From contig NZ_QLKQ01000003.1 in the NCBI RefSeq assembly GCF_003349955.1, positions 1 to 64,000 of the forward strand: 64,000 bases of DNA. Direction: 5' to 3'. Positions 50,143 through 59,154 of this stretch are shown piece after piece; positions within the stretch are counted from its first letter, which is position 1, and each line of letters opens with the position of its first letter. Both the position numbers and the translations under genes were made by a program. The notes below the pieces were generated by a model. It was not told the DNA's origin. It saw only the letters and a program-made list of their open reading frames with translations, and did not search any database. The DNA is from Azospirillum brasilense. GTDB lineage: Bacteria; Pseudomonadota; Alphaproteobacteria; Azospirillales; Azospirillaceae.

Positions 50143-50453
50143 TACTCTTCCTCCCCAATGCGGTGATCGAACACTCAACTCAGCCGGGCGGGGCCAATGG
50201 TTGTTGTCGCATTGCCTTTTTTTGGGGGCTTGCGTGCCCTTCACGTCTTGGCAGAAGCACCACCGCCACCGTTGGGGGAGGCTTGGTGTTCCGCATTTCG
50301 TACTTGGTATACCACACAATCAGCGGAACACAACATCCGTTTCAGGAACCACAGCACAAATAATCCCTGCCGTCGCAACTATCGTTGAAGGTATGCCTCA
50401 TGCAAAGTCAGCATTGGCGACGCCAGACTTTCGTACTATGACTTCGAAATGAC
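50143..50453 (-). promoter_or_regulatory. Upstream region of the MFS carrier gene
   Basis: A 311-bp stretch with lower GC than its surroundings and no convincing gene. It must hold the promoter of the minus-strand carrier. Short open frames on the plus strand lack ribosome-binding sites and were not called. Confidence 0.4.
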
Positions 50454-50487
50454 AAAAAAAAGGCCGCGCCAAAGCAGGCGCGGCCTC
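50454..50487 (-). terminator. Intrinsic terminator of an unidentified minus-strand transcript
   Basis: GGCCGCGCC (50462-50470) and GGCGCGGCC (50477-50485) form a perfect 9-bp stem with a 6-nt loop. On the minus strand it is followed by eight T residues, an ideal intrinsic terminator. No protein gene is found immediately upstream of it on that strand, so it probably ends a small RNA from 50488-50750, or read-through from the HU copy 2 unit. Confidence 0.75.
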
Positions 50488-50792
50488 TGAATGAGTTCGC
50501 TTCACTTACGATCACAACAGTGGAGAAGCCGTTACACCAAGAACGGCTGTTCCAATCTTACAGAACTTCAGATCATCAGCAACCTCGTCGTCGATCCAAT
50601 CTGTATGCCCTGTACGAGTCGGAAATAAACAATCCGGAGAGCCAAATCACACCAAGGCTGTCCGACCTCCTTATCCCCTCTTCACTCAGTTTACGGCTCG
50701 GCGCGCCGCTTAATCCCGGCCCCCCTCAAAAAAATGTTCGTTGAGCGAATTATCCGCCGAAAACGCCACTCACGCGGCCATCCCCGGGGGCA
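50488..50792 (-). ncRNA. Candidate small non-coding RNA region
   Basis: An AT-richer stretch of about 300 bp that leads, on the minus strand, into the strong terminator at 50454-50487. It contains the hairpin AGCCGTT/AACGGCT (50527-50548). No protein gene of quality is seen on either strand: the 74-residue plus-strand frame at 50520 has no Shine-Dalgarno. It does not match tmRNA or SRP RNA features I know. I infer a small RNA only from the orphan terminator and structure. Confidence 0.3.
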
Positions 50793-50997
50793 GACTGGAG
50801 GCGGCTGACCGTCCAAACGTTCCTGGAGCGCCGCAAACGCCATGGCGCGGACTCGATGGACATCACCGAAGAGGGGGGGGACGCGGGCCTGCGTCGATTG
50901 CCACAAGGGCCTCGCCCATTGCCGGCCGAACATGGACGGCATCCCGCCGGGCTGGAGCGAGGCGACGAACGATGGGGGCAACGATGCGGACAAAAAA
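50793..50997 (+). pseudogene. Remnant of a NapC/NirT-type multihaem cytochrome c (C-terminal fragment)
   Basis: The frame from 50881 encodes TRACVDCHKGLAHCRPNMDGIPPGW, which contains the haem-binding CxxCH and closely matches the invariant C(I/V)DCHKG(I/L)AH tail of NapC/NirT quinol-oxidising cytochromes (shown here as CVDCHKGLAH). Upstream, the fitting sequence (FLERRKRHGADSMDITEEGG) is in another frame; the switch falls in the run of eight G at 50873-50880, as if one G was inserted. The N-terminal membrane anchor and the first three haem sites are absent. It is a decayed fragment between a putative small RNA and HU copy 2. Confidence 0.6.
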
Positions 50998-51065
50998 ACA
51001 GCGACCCGCCGGGCCGCTGGCTGGCCGACGCCACAGCGGGGCCGGCGAACCCGCATTGAGCGGGT

Positions 51066-51098
51066 GAAGAAATCCCCTCTCCCGGGGAGGGAGAGGGG
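51066..51098 (-). terminator. Terminator of the second HU gene
   Basis: CCCCTCTCCC (51074-51083) pairs with GGGAGAGGGG (51089-51098); on the minus strand it is followed by ATTTCTTC. Its sequence matches the ends of the long intergenic repeats, suggesting that it derives from, or gave rise to, that repeat family. Confidence 0.65.
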
Positions 51099-51129
51099 CG
51101 AACCGGTGCCGTTGCTCGGCCTTGCCGCC

Positions 51130-51414
51130 TTACTCGGCCTTGCCGTTGACGGCGTCCTTGAGGGCCTTGCCGGCGGAGAACTTCGGCGCCTTGGAGGCGG
51201 CGATCTTGATCTCCGCACCGGTCTGCGGGTTGCGGCCCGTGCGCTCGCCGCGCTCGGCGATCTCGAACTGGCCGAAGCCCGGCAGCTTGACCGTCTCCCC
51301 CTTGACCAGCGCGTCCTGCAGGCTCTCCAGAACCGCGTCCAGCGCCTTGCCGGCGTCGGCCTTCGTGCCGCCCAGCTTGCCGGCGATCGCGTCGATGAGA
51401 TCGGCCTTCGTCAT
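51130..51414 (-). CDS. hup: HU-family DNA-binding protein, copy 2
   Basis: A 94-residue HU protein identical in sequence to the product of 45447-45731 (same GFGQFEIAERGERTGRNPQTG region, quoted landmark RNPQTG). Near-identity of the coding DNA and of about 60 bp of leader, including GGAACCCCAGCAT...GGGGCTCC, indicates a recent duplication or ongoing gene conversion. The leaders can fold into a similar hairpin (GGA-CCC pairing with GGG-TCC). The flanks beyond the leader differ, and this copy borders a napC-like remnant. Confidence 0.95.
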   Translation of the reverse strand: MTKADLIDAIAGKLGGTKADAGKALDAVLESLQDALVKGETVKLPGFGQFEIAERGERTGRNPQTGAEIKIAASKAPKFSAGKALKDAVNGKAE

Positions 51415-51632
51415 TCCCAAATTCCCCTTGTTCGTGGCGGAACCCCAGCATGTTCCGGGGCTCCAGGCGCCTCTGACCTACCCTGCCGGGCGGCGGCGCG
51501 CAAGATGCTCCGGCCCGGAATCGACCGGGCGCGACGCTGTGACCCGCAAAAAATCGGCGTTTCCGGCCAATCCGGCGGATTTGACTATGCCGAACAGGCG
51601 AGCCCTCCCCCGACCGGCGTCCGTTGACCGGG

Positions 51633-51986
51633 TCAATTGACCAGGGCGGCCTTGACCAGAACGGCGGCGCTTTCCGTGGTGTCGCGCTTGTCCAGCTTCT
51701 TGGCGACCTCCTCGATCTCGGCCACCGGCATGACCCGGCGGGCCTGCTTGGCCGCGGTGACGAGGCGGCGCTGCGCGAGACGGACCTGATCGCCCAGTTC
51801 GGTCAGCGTCTGGTAAGCCTTGCGGCGGGCCTGGGTATCGATGCTGCCGCTCGTCTCGGTCGCGCGTTCGGTCGCAGCAGCCAGATCCTTGCACGACTGC
51901 AGGTACGTGGAGATGGCGTCCGTCAGAAGACGGCGGGCCTCGGTCCGGGGATCGGCGGGGCTGCTGCTCGACGTGGAAAGAGACAC
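51633..51986 (-). CDS. Uncharacterised helical protein
   Basis: A 117-residue soluble protein starting at GTG 51986, chosen because AAGGAG lies 10 bases upstream. It is rich in Ala, Arg, Lys, Glu and Thr with helical heptad-like patterns (ARRLLTDAISTYLQSCKDLAAATERATETSG region and IEEVAKKLDKRD), suggesting a coiled-coil bundle. No known motif. It lies between regA and HU copy 2, all on the minus strand. Confidence 0.6.
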   Translation of the reverse strand: MSLSTSSSSPADPRTEARRLLTDAISTYLQSCKDLAAATERATETSGSIDTQARRKAYQTLTELGDQVRLAQRRLVTAAKQARRVMPVAEIEEVAKKLDKRDTTESAAVLVKAALVN

Positions 51987-52124
51987 TTCACACTGCTCCT
52001 TGCTGCTGCGTATGACACACGACTGTAACAGGCCGTGAAAAATGGGCGGACCGGCCGCCATTGTCCAGCGGCCATACGCGTTCTTTGACCGACTGGACAG
52101 GAGAAAGCGGATTGAGGGCACCTT

Positions 52125-52658
52125 TCAGGGCACCTGCTTCTTCTCCAGCTTGCGGGCCAGGGTGCGCCGATGCATCCCCAGGCGGCGGGCGGTTTCGGAA
52201 ATGTTGAAGCCGGTTTCCGCCAGGGTTTCGTGGATGCGCTCCCATTCCAGCGTCTTCAGCGAGGTCGCCCGCGCCCCCAGCGCGATGGAGGGGTCGCCCT
52301 CCGTCCGCTCGAAGGCCGCCTCGATGTCGTCGGTGTTGGACGGCTTGGCGAGGTAATGGCAGGCGCCCAGCTTGATCGCCTCGACCGCCGTGGCGATGCT
52401 GGCGAAGCCGGTCAGGACGACGATCCGCGTCTCCGGGTCGTTGGCGTGCAGTTCCCGCACGCACTCCAGGCCGGAGCCGTTGCCCAGCTTCAGGTCCACC
52501 ACCGCATAGGCGAAGGGCACGGTGTCCAGCAGCGCCCGCAGCCCGTCCAGGCTGTCGCACCAGTAGACCCGGTAGCCCCGGCGCTCGAAGGAGCGGCGCA
52601 GGACCTTGGCGAAAGCGGCATCGTCCTCCACCAGGACGAGGGAACGGTCAGTCTCCAT
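52125..52658 (-). CDS. regA: Redox response regulator RegA (PrrA/ActR family)
   Basis: A 177-residue two-domain regulator. The receiver has LVEDDAAFAKVLRRSF (acidic pocket, about residues 9-13), the phospho-acceptor Asp in YAVVDLKLGNGSG (about 55-67), and the Lys in CHYLAKPSNTDDI (about 98-110). The C-terminal Fis-type helix-turn-helix, ISETARRLGMHRRTLARKL (about 152-170), is the RegA hallmark, binding GC-rich sites. It should control respiration, carbon and nitrogen fixation genes in answer to quinone redox state. ATG 52658 follows GGGAGAGAG and overlaps the regB stop by 11 bp. Confidence 0.93.
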   Translation of the reverse strand: METDRSLVLVEDDAAFAKVLRRSFERRGYRVYWCDSLDGLRALLDTVPFAYAVVDLKLGNGSGLECVRELHANDPETRIVVLTGFASIATAVEAIKLGACHYLAKPSNTDDIEAAFERTEGDPSIALGARATSLKTLEWERIHETLAETGFNISETARRLGMHRRTLARKLEKKQVP

Positions 52659-53967
52659 GGCTCTCTCCCGCGGACAGGGCGGCAAGCGGCAGGGTCATGG
52701 TCACGGAGGCGCCGCCGCCGGGGCGGTTGCGCGCGGCGACCGAGCCGCCCAGCTTGCGCACCACGTTGACCACCAGGAAGAGACCCAGCCCGCCGCCGGG
52801 CCGCCCCTTGCTCGACCGGTAGGGCTTGCCGAATTCCGCCAGCATCCGCTCCTCGAAGCCGGGACCGGCGTCGTTGACGGTCAGGACGAGGCTGTCGCCC
52901 TGCCGCCCGGCGGCGATGCCGACCCAGCCGGGCGACACCTCCAGCGCGTTGTCCAGGACGTTGAAGATCACCTGCTTCAGAGCGAGGTCGGAGATGATCC
53001 CCTCCCGCGAGCGGACGCTGTTGTCGTAATCGACGCAGGCCGGGGAGCGGCTGTCCTTCCACTCCGCCACCAGATCGTCGAGGAAGGCGGTCACGGTGGT
53101 GCGCAGCGTCCCCTCCCCCCGCGCCTCGCCGGAGGACAGCAAAATGCCCGACACGATGGCCTTGCAGCGGTCGATCTGGTTCTGCATCTCGGCGATGTCC
53201 TCGGCCATGTCGGGATCGCCCTTGACCACCGGCATCCGCCGCCAGTCGTTCACGATCACCGACAGGGTGGCGAGCGGCGTCCCCAGTTCGTGCGCGGCGC
53301 CGGAAGCGAGCAGGCCGAGGCGCACGATGTGGTCCTCCTCCATGGAGCGCTGGCGCAGGTCGGCCAGATGGGCGTCGCGGGCGCGCAGGTTGCGGGTGAT
53401 CTGGGTGATGAAGGGGACGATCAGGCTGGCCGTCAGCACGAAGCACAGGAACATGCCCTGGATGTGCAGCCCCAGCAGAAGCCCCTCCAACCCCGGCGGC
53501 AGGGCCAGCGGGCGGTAGGCGCCGATCAGCAGCGTGAAGCAGGCCGTGGCGACCAGCACCAGCGCCCAGGCCGACCACGCCTCCAGCAGCACCGCCCCCA
53601 GCGTGATCTGCAGAAGGTAGAGCGAGATGAACGGGTTGGACGCGCCGCCGCTGAGGTAGAGCTGGACCGTGAGCGCCGACACGTCGATCAGCAGTTCCAG
53701 GAAGAGCTGGGTGTTCGACACCGAGGTCTGGCGCCGCAGATGAAGGACGCTGGCGATGTTCAGCGCGACCAGGAACAGGATCACCGCGCCCATCTGGTCG
53801 AGCGGCAGGGTGATGCCCATCTGGTAGTGCACGATCAGAATCGTCACCACCTGCCCGGCAACGGCGAGCCAGCGCAACTGCACCAGCAGAAACAGGTTCT
53901 TCTTGTCGGTGGTGTCGCGCACGGAAAACGTCTGGCCCTTCGCCGGCTTCCTTCGGTCCCCATTCAT
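52648..53967 (-). CDS. regB: Redox sensor histidine kinase RegB (PrrB/ActS family)
   Basis: A 439-residue membrane kinase. Six or so helices lie in residues 25-190; the quinone-sensing GGASNPF motif (about 106-112) is present. The phospho-acceptor box is GAAHELGTPLATL (about 227-239). The redox-sensitive cysteine position is occupied by Cys in QIDRCKAIVSGI (about 274-285). The ATP-binding lobe has NVLDNALE (about 338-345), DAGPGF (about 370-375) and GGGLGLFL (about 398-405). It should phosphorylate RegA when the quinone pool is reduced. ATG 53967 was chosen because residues upstream are not conserved-looking. It lies next to the cyo operon it may regulate. Confidence 0.93.
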   Translation of the reverse strand: MNGDRRKPAKGQTFSVRDTTDKKNLFLLVQLRWLAVAGQVVTILIVHYQMGITLPLDQMGAVILFLVALNIASVLHLRRQTSVSNTQLFLELLIDVSALTVQLYLSGGASNPFISLYLLQITLGAVLLEAWSAWALVLVATACFTLLIGAYRPLALPPGLEGLLLGLHIQGMFLCFVLTASLIVPFITQITRNLRARDAHLADLRQRSMEEDHIVRLGLLASGAAHELGTPLATLSVIVNDWRRMPVVKGDPDMAEDIAEMQNQIDRCKAIVSGILLSSGEARGEGTLRTTVTAFLDDLVAEWKDSRSPACVDYDNSVRSREGIISDLALKQVIFNVLDNALEVSPGWVGIAAGRQGDSLVLTVNDAGPGFEERMLAEFGKPYRSSKGRPGGGLGLFLVVNVVRKLGGSVAARNRPGGGASVTMTLPLAALSAGESHGD

Positions 53968-54106
53968 ATGGGCACGATGCCTCGGCTTGGCAGCCTTGCC
54001 CCGGACTTCGGGGGGATTTGATAGCACAAAAAAGCCGAGCGAAAGAGTCCGCGAGGAGCCACGTCCCGCCCGACAGAAAAACCATAAAGAAAAAAAGCTT
54101 ATTTCT

Positions 54107-54841
54107 TCAACCTCGGCGGCGCCATTCACTGCGCGCGACATAGAGCGCCGCAGCGATCACCATGAGATCCAGGGCAAACCAAGTCAGCGCATACACGAGG
54201 TGGTTGTTCGGGAACGTCAGGACGGTCAGCCCGCCGACCGGGTAGCCGCCCGGCGGGCTGGCCTCGGCATCCATGAAATAGGGGGCCGCGTCCGTCACGC
54301 CGCGGGCGGCGGCAATGGCCGCCACGTCGCGCGAGTACCAGCGGTTCTGCGCGGGATCGTTGGAGCGCAGGAAACCGCCCCCCGGCTCGGTCACCCGCAG
54401 CAGGCCGGTGACCGTGGTGTCCGCGTCGATCAGCCCGTCGGGGCGGCTGTCGGTGCTGCGCCGCTCGGGCGGCACGAAGCCCCGGTTGACCAGGACGGTG
54501 AAGCCCCGGTCAGTGTGGAACGGGGCGAGCACCCAGAAGCCGCCGCCCCGCTCGGTCACCGCCTGGACCAGCGTCTCCTTGTCGTTCAGGAAACGTCCGG
54601 TGACGCCGACCCGGCGGTATTCCTGGCTGGCCGCCGTGACGGCGGGCCAGTCCTCCGGGCCGGGGGCGGGAACGGGCGCGGCCTGCGCCCGCTCCTCCAC
54701 CCGCTGGATCAGGTCCAGCTTCCAGAACAACCGCTCGACCTGCCAGACGCCGAGCGACGTGAAGACGGCGACCCCCGCCAGCGCCAGGACGCCGAGAAGG
54801 ATCAGCCCCCGGCGCGGGCGGTGGGTCGCCGTGCCGTTCAC
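54107..54841 (-). CDS. SURF1-family oxidase assembly protein
   Basis: A 244-residue inner-membrane protein with two membrane helices, one near the start (LILLGVLALAGVAVFTSLGVWQ, about residues 13-34) and one at the end (LVYALTWFALDLMVIAAALYV, about 214-234), and a periplasmic domain between them. Landmarks are GVWQVERLFWK, VNRGFVP (about 115-121) and FPNNHLVYALTWFALD, the SURF1 signature. It helps insert haem into oxidase subunit I. It starts at GTG, overlapping cyoD by 4 bp, so it belongs to the cyo operon. Confidence 0.92.
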   Translation of the reverse strand: MNGTATHRPRRGLILLGVLALAGVAVFTSLGVWQVERLFWKLDLIQRVEERAQAAPVPAPGPEDWPAVTAASQEYRRVGVTGRFLNDKETLVQAVTERGGGFWVLAPFHTDRGFTVLVNRGFVPPERRSTDSRPDGLIDADTTVTGLLRVTEPGGGFLRSNDPAQNRWYSRDVAAIAAARGVTDAAPYFMDAEASPPGGYPVGGLTVLTFPNNHLVYALTWFALDLMVIAAALYVARSEWRRRG

Positions 54842-55254
54842 GGCAGCTGACTCGGGTCGTGGATCGGCATCATGTTGGTGTTCAGGTGGTACATCACCCA
54901 CAGCGAACCGGCCAGCATGATAACCACGACGATGAGCGTGAAGATCAGCGACAGCATGGTCCACCCGCCTTCCGCCCGCCCGTTCATGTGCAGGAAGAAG
55001 ATCATGTGGACGACGACCTGGACGGCGGCCAGAGCCATGATCGCCATCGCGGTCATGTTCTTATCCAGGATCGTCCCGTCCATGACCAGCCAGAAGGGAA
55101 TGACCGTCAGGATCACCGACAGGACGAAGCCGATCACGTAGCTGCCGAGCGTCCCGTGGGCGTGCCCGTCGTCCCCGTGGCCGTGGTCGTGATGGCCGGC
55201 CCCATGATGGCCGGCCCCATGATGACCGGAATGATGTTCGGCATGAGAACTCAT
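54838..55254 (-). CDS. cyoD: Cytochrome bo3-type quinol oxidase subunit IV (CyoD) with a His-rich N-terminus
   Basis: A 138-residue protein. The first 34 residues are extremely rich in His and Gly ([19 protein letters not shown] and more), which usual CyoD proteins of about 110 residues lack. Three membrane helices follow ([63 protein letters not shown] landmarks at about 37, 69 and 100). CyoD aids assembly of the CuB site in subunit I. The His-rich tail could bind copper, zinc or nickel. It sits in ATGA overlaps with cyoC and SURF1. Confidence 0.9.
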   Translation of the reverse strand: MSSHAEHHSGHHGAGHHGAGHHDHGHGDDGHAHGTLGSYVIGFVLSVILTVIPFWLVMDGTILDKNMTAMAIMALAAVQVVVHMIFFLHMNGRAEGGWTMLSLIFTLIVVVIMLAGSLWVMYHLNTNMMPIHDPSQLP

Positions 55255-55886
55255 CGCAGCATTCCCATCAGATAGACGAAGGTGAAGACGCCGATCCAGA
55301 TGACGTCCAGGAAGTGCCAGAACAGGCTGAGGCACATCAGGCGTCGGCGGTTGGCCGGGATCAGGCCGCGCTTGTTGACCTGCACCATCAGCGTCACCAG
55401 CCAGACGAGGCCGAAGGTGACGTGCAGGCCGTGGGTGCCGACCAGCGTGAAGAAGGACGACAGGAAGGCGCTGCGCTGCGGGGTCGCCCCGATGTGGATC
55501 AGGTGGGCGAACTCGTAGAGTTCGATCGCCAGGAAGGCGGCGCCGAACAGGCCGGTCACCGCCAGCCACAGCTGGGTCTGCGACACCCGCCCCTTCTCCA
55601 TCGCCAGCATGGCGAAGCCATAGGTGATGGAGGAGAACAGCAGCATGGCGGTGTTCAGCGCCACCAGCGGCAGGTCGAACAGGTCCTTGGGCGCGGGCCC
55701 GGCGGCGTAGTTGGCGCCGAGAACGCCGTAGGTCGCGAACAGCACCGCGAAGATGAGGCAGTCGCTCATCAGGTAGATCCAGAAGCCCAGCATGGTGCTG
55801 GAGCCTTCGGGGTGCGCGTGCTCGTCCACCACGTGGAACACCGGAGCCTGGCCGCGGGGCCGCTCGGCTGTCAGGGTCGTGCTCAT
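55251..55886 (-). CDS. cyoC: Quinol oxidase subunit III (CyoC)
   Basis: A 211-residue membrane protein with five hydrophobic helices. [44 protein letters not shown] is typical of CyoC; landmarks are [17 protein letters not shown] (about residues 34-50) and [14 protein letters not shown] (about 147-160). It supports subunit I stability. It starts 3 bp after cyoB and ends in overlap with cyoD. Confidence 0.92.
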   Translation of the reverse strand: MSTTLTAERPRGQAPVFHVVDEHAHPEGSSTMLGFWIYLMSDCLIFAVLFATYGVLGANYAAGPAPKDLFDLPLVALNTAMLLFSSITYGFAMLAMEKGRVSQTQLWLAVTGLFGAAFLAIELYEFAHLIHIGATPQRSAFLSSFFTLVGTHGLHVTFGLVWLVTLMVQVNKRGLIPANRRRLMCLSLFWHFLDVIWIGVFTFVYLMGMLR

Positions 55887-55889
55887 GCT

Positions 55890-57896
55890 TTACACCTGCC
55901 CGGAGAGGAGTCGGGTCCGCTCGTTCTCGGTCCGCACCACCACGTCCGCCGGGATGTGGAAGTCGCGGTGATAGTTGAAGGTGTGGTGGATGGCCGCCGC
56001 CAGCAGGGCGACGAAGCTCACCGCCGCCAGCCACCAGATGTACCAGACCAGGGCGAAGCCGAGGACCACGCTGATCCCGGCCAGGATCACGCCGGTGCCG
56101 CTGTTGCTGGGCATGTGGATCGCCTTGTAGCCGCCGAGCGGGCGCTTGTAGCCGCGCTTCTTCATGTCCCACCACGCGTCGTTGTCGTGGATCATCGGCG
56201 TGAAGGCGAAGTTGTAGTCCGGCGGCGGCGAGGAGGTCGCCCATTCCAGGGTGCGGCCGTCCCACGGGTCGCCCGTGCGGTCGACCAGTTCACGGCGCTT
56301 CCAGACGCTGACGGCGATCTGGAGGAGGAAGGCACCGATGCCCGCGGCGATCAGGACGGCGCCCACGGCGGCGATCTGGAACCAGATCTGCAGCGACGGG
56401 TCCTCGAACACGCGCAGGCGGCGGGTGACGCCCATCAGGCCGAGCACGTAGAGCGGCATGAAGGCGACCCAGAAGCCGATCACCCAGCACCAGAAGGAGA
56501 CCTTGCCCCAGAAGGGATCGAGGCGGAAGCCGAAGGCCTTGGGCCACCAGTAGTAGATGCCGGCGAACAGGCCGAACAGCACGCCGCCGATGATGACGTT
56601 GTGGAAGTGGGCGATCAGGAACAGGCTGTTGTGCAGGACGAAGTCGGCCGGCGGAACGGCCAGCAGCACGCCCGTCATGCCGCCGACCACGAAGGTCAGC
56701 ATGAAGGCGACGGTCCACATCATCGGCAGCTCGAACCGGATGCGGCCGCGGTACATGGTGAACAGCCAGTTGAAGATCTTCGCACCCGTCGGGATCGAGA
56801 TGATCATCGTCGTGATGCCGAAGAACGAGTTCACGCTGGCGCCCGACCCCATGGTGAAGAAGTGGTGCAGCCACACCAGGTAGGACAGGATCGTGATGAC
56901 CACCGTCGCGTAGACCATGGAGGTGTAGCCGAACAGCTTCTTGCCCGAGAAGGTCGAGGTGACCTCGGAGAAGATGCCGAAGACCGGCAGGATCAGGATG
57001 TAGACTTCCGGGTGGCCCCAGATCCAGATCAGGTTCACGTACATCATCGGGCTGCCGCCGAGATCGTTCGTGAAGAAGTTCGTGCCGACGTAGCGGTCCA
57101 GAGAGAGCAGGACCAACGTGGCGGTCAGGATCGGGAAGGAGGCGACGATCAGCACGTTGGTGCAGAGCGACGTCCAGGTGAAGACCGGCATCTTCATCAT
57201 GGTCATGCCGGGGGCGCGCATCTTGACGATCGTGCAGATCAGGTTGATGCCGGACAATGTTGTTCCGACACCGGCGATCTGCAACGCCCAGATGTAGTAG
57301 TCGACACCCGTCTCAGGGCTGTAGGCGATGTTGGACAGCGGCGGATAGGCCAGCCAGCCGGTGCGCGCGAACTCGCCGACGAACAGCGAGACCATGATCA
57401 GCACAGCACCGCCCACCGTCATCCAGAAGCTGAAGTTGTTCAGGAACGGGAAGGACACGTCGCGGGCGCCGATCTGCAGCGGCACCACGTAGTTCATCAG
57501 ACCCGTGACGAAGGGCATCGCCACGAAGAAGATCATGATGACGCCGTGGGCGGTGAAGATCTGGTCGTAATGGTGCGCGTTGAGGTAGCCCTCGCTGCCG
57601 CCGAAGGCCATGGCCTGCTGGAGGCGCATCATGATGGCGTCGGCGAAGCCGCGCAGCAGCATGATCAGGCCCAGCACCATGTACATGATGCCGATGCGCT
57701 TGTGGTCGACGGTGGTGAACCACTCCTTCCAGAGATAGCCCCACAGCCGGAAATAGCTCAGCGCCGCGACGAGCGCGAGGCCGCCCAGCACGACCGCGAC
57801 GAAAGTCGCGACCACGATGGGCTCGTGATAGGGGAAGGACTCCAGGGTCAAACGCCCGAAGAGCGGGTGGGTGGCGACGGTCGATGTGTCGATCAT
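55890..57896 (-). CDS. cyoB: Quinol oxidase subunit I (CyoB)
   Basis: A 668-residue haem-copper oxidase subunit with about 15 membrane helices. The quinol-site residues lie in [12 protein letters not shown] (about 79-90) with His in [15 protein letters not shown] (about 103-117, which also holds a haem ligand). The CuB and crosslink region is [12 protein letters not shown] (about 287-298). LHHFFTMG (about 335-342) and [13 protein letters not shown] (about 413-425) supply the other His ligands. It reduces O2 to water and pumps protons with ubiquinol as donor. The absence of a CuA site in the partner CyoA confirms a quinol rather than a cytochrome c oxidase. Confidence 0.96.
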   Translation of the reverse strand: MIDTSTVATHPLFGRLTLESFPYHEPIVVATFVAVVLGGLALVAALSYFRLWGYLWKEWFTTVDHKRIGIMYMVLGLIMLLRGFADAIMMRLQQAMAFGGSEGYLNAHHYDQIFTAHGVIMIFFVAMPFVTGLMNYVVPLQIGARDVSFPFLNNFSFWMTVGGAVLIMVSLFVGEFARTGWLAYPPLSNIAYSPETGVDYYIWALQIAGVGTTLSGINLICTIVKMRAPGMTMMKMPVFTWTSLCTNVLIVASFPILTATLVLLSLDRYVGTNFFTNDLGGSPMMYVNLIWIWGHPEVYILILPVFGIFSEVTSTFSGKKLFGYTSMVYATVVITILSYLVWLHHFFTMGSGASVNSFFGITTMIISIPTGAKIFNWLFTMYRGRIRFELPMMWTVAFMLTFVVGGMTGVLLAVPPADFVLHNSLFLIAHFHNVIIGGVLFGLFAGIYYWWPKAFGFRLDPFWGKVSFWCWVIGFWVAFMPLYVLGLMGVTRRLRVFEDPSLQIWFQIAAVGAVLIAAGIGAFLLQIAVSVWKRRELVDRTGDPWDGRTLEWATSSPPPDYNFAFTPMIHDNDAWWDMKKRGYKRPLGGYKAIHMPSNSGTGVILAGISVVLGFALVWYIWWLAAVSFVALLAAAIHHTFNYHRDFHIPADVVVRTENERTRLLSGQV

Positions 57897-57909
57897 GGCG
57901 GTGGGCCGC

Positions 57910-59085
57910 TCAAGGATTGGCCGTCAGCCGCGGCCCGAACGCAGAGGCGGGCGCGGAGATCGGCGTGATGGAGGAGCGCGGCAGACCCGCGCCAGAAATC
58001 GGTGATGCGTCCGCGGGAGCGTTCAGCACGCCCAGCGACGACTCGACGGCGCGGCCGGTCAGCTCCTCGGTCGAGCAGATGCCCGCCACATAGACCGGAA
58101 CCGGGCCGAGAACGGCGGTGCCGCGGCGGGACAGCTTGTCGTGCATCAGCGGCATCACGTTGTCGATGCCGGCCAGCCCGAGGCCGCCCTTGGCGTCGAT
58201 GGCCATCATGTCGTGCATGCACATCTTGCCCGGCTCGACGCACATCCCGACGATGGCCTTGAACAGGCCCGAATCGACGGCGCCGTAGCGGCGCACCGGC
58301 TCGTTCTCGCTGGGGCGCTCAAGCTGGAGATAGCCGTCGCGGTCGAGCTTGCCGCCGCCCGCCTTGATGTCCGCCACCCACTTGTCGAAGCCGTCGGCGG
58401 CCAGACCGTGGAAGGTGAAGCGCATGTGCGAGAAGCCGGCGCCGCTGTAGTTGGCGGAGAAGCCCTTGTAGCTGCCCGGCTCGTTGATGACGGCGTGCAG
58501 CTTCGTCTCCATGCCGGCCATGGCGTAGATCTGCCCGGCCAGCGCGGGGATGTAGAAGGAGTTCATCACCGTCGAGGAGGTGATGTTGAAGCGGATCGGG
58601 CGGTCCACCGGGGCGGCCACCTCGTTCACCGTGGCGATGCCGTATTCCGGGTAGATGAACAGCCACTTCCAGTCGAGCGCCACGACGTTGACGTCGAGCA
58701 TCTTCGTATCGGCGGGGACCGGGCGGCCGGCGGCGATGCGGTCCAGCGGGCGGTAGGGGTCGAGCAGGTGGGTCGCCATCCAGGTGATGGCCCCCAGGCA
58801 GATGATGATGAGCAGCGGGGCCGCCCAGATCACCAGCTCGAGCTGCGTCGAATGGTCCCAATCCGGGTCGTACTGGGCCGTGTTATTCGACTGGCGGTAG
58901 CGCCACGCGAACAGCACCGTCAGCACCATCACCGGAATGATGATGAGAAGCATCAGGAGAGTGGAGATGGTGATGAGGTTGGCCTGTTGGCTCGCCACGT
59001 CGCCGGACGGGCTCATCACCACAAGGTTGCAGCCACTCAATACCGCCATCAGCGGCAGGAGGGCCAAGGCGCGGAAACGGGTCAA
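57910..59085 (-). CDS. cyoA: Quinol oxidase subunit II (CyoA), lipoprotein
   Basis: A 391-residue subunit, longer than Escherichia coli CyoA (about 315). A lipobox LSGC near residue 19 ends a short signal peptide ([17 protein letters not shown]). Two helices follow (about 38-60 and 85-105), then a cupredoxin domain that lacks the CuA cysteines, as in quinol oxidases, with [17 protein letters not shown] (about 141-157) and [18 protein letters not shown] (about 174-191). The start is TTG 59085, because no ATG or GTG lies upstream before an in-frame stop. The Pro/Ser/Ala-rich tail after about residue 340 is extra. It heads the cyo operon. Confidence 0.93.
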   Translation of the reverse strand: MTRFRALALLPLMAVLSGCNLVVMSPSGDVASQQANLITISTLLMLLIIIPVMVLTVLFAWRYRQSNNTAQYDPDWDHSTQLELVIWAAPLLIIICLGAITWMATHLLDPYRPLDRIAAGRPVPADTKMLDVNVVALDWKWLFIYPEYGIATVNEVAAPVDRPIRFNITSSTVMNSFYIPALAGQIYAMAGMETKLHAVINEPGSYKGFSANYSGAGFSHMRFTFHGLAADGFDKWVADIKAGGGKLDRDGYLQLERPSENEPVRRYGAVDSGLFKAIVGMCVEPGKMCMHDMMAIDAKGGLGLAGIDNVMPLMHDKLSRRGTAVLGPVPVYVAGICSTEELTGRAVESSLGVLNAPADASPISGAGLPRSSITPISAPASAFGPRLTANP

Positions 59086-59154
59086 GGCAGGACCTGTCAG
59101 CAGGGGTTCGCTTTGGATTTGGGCGAAGAGCTAACCCCCACGGGCCGGGTAGGA

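Noticed and set aside
50520..50744. 74-codon plus-strand frame in the AT-rich island
   Set aside because: No Shine-Dalgarno, no family resemblance, and it lies in the probable small RNA region.
50488..50792. tmRNA or SRP RNA gene
   Set aside because: I looked for the tmRNA tag codons (ending Ala-Leu-Ala-Ala) and for the SRP tetraloop core and found neither.
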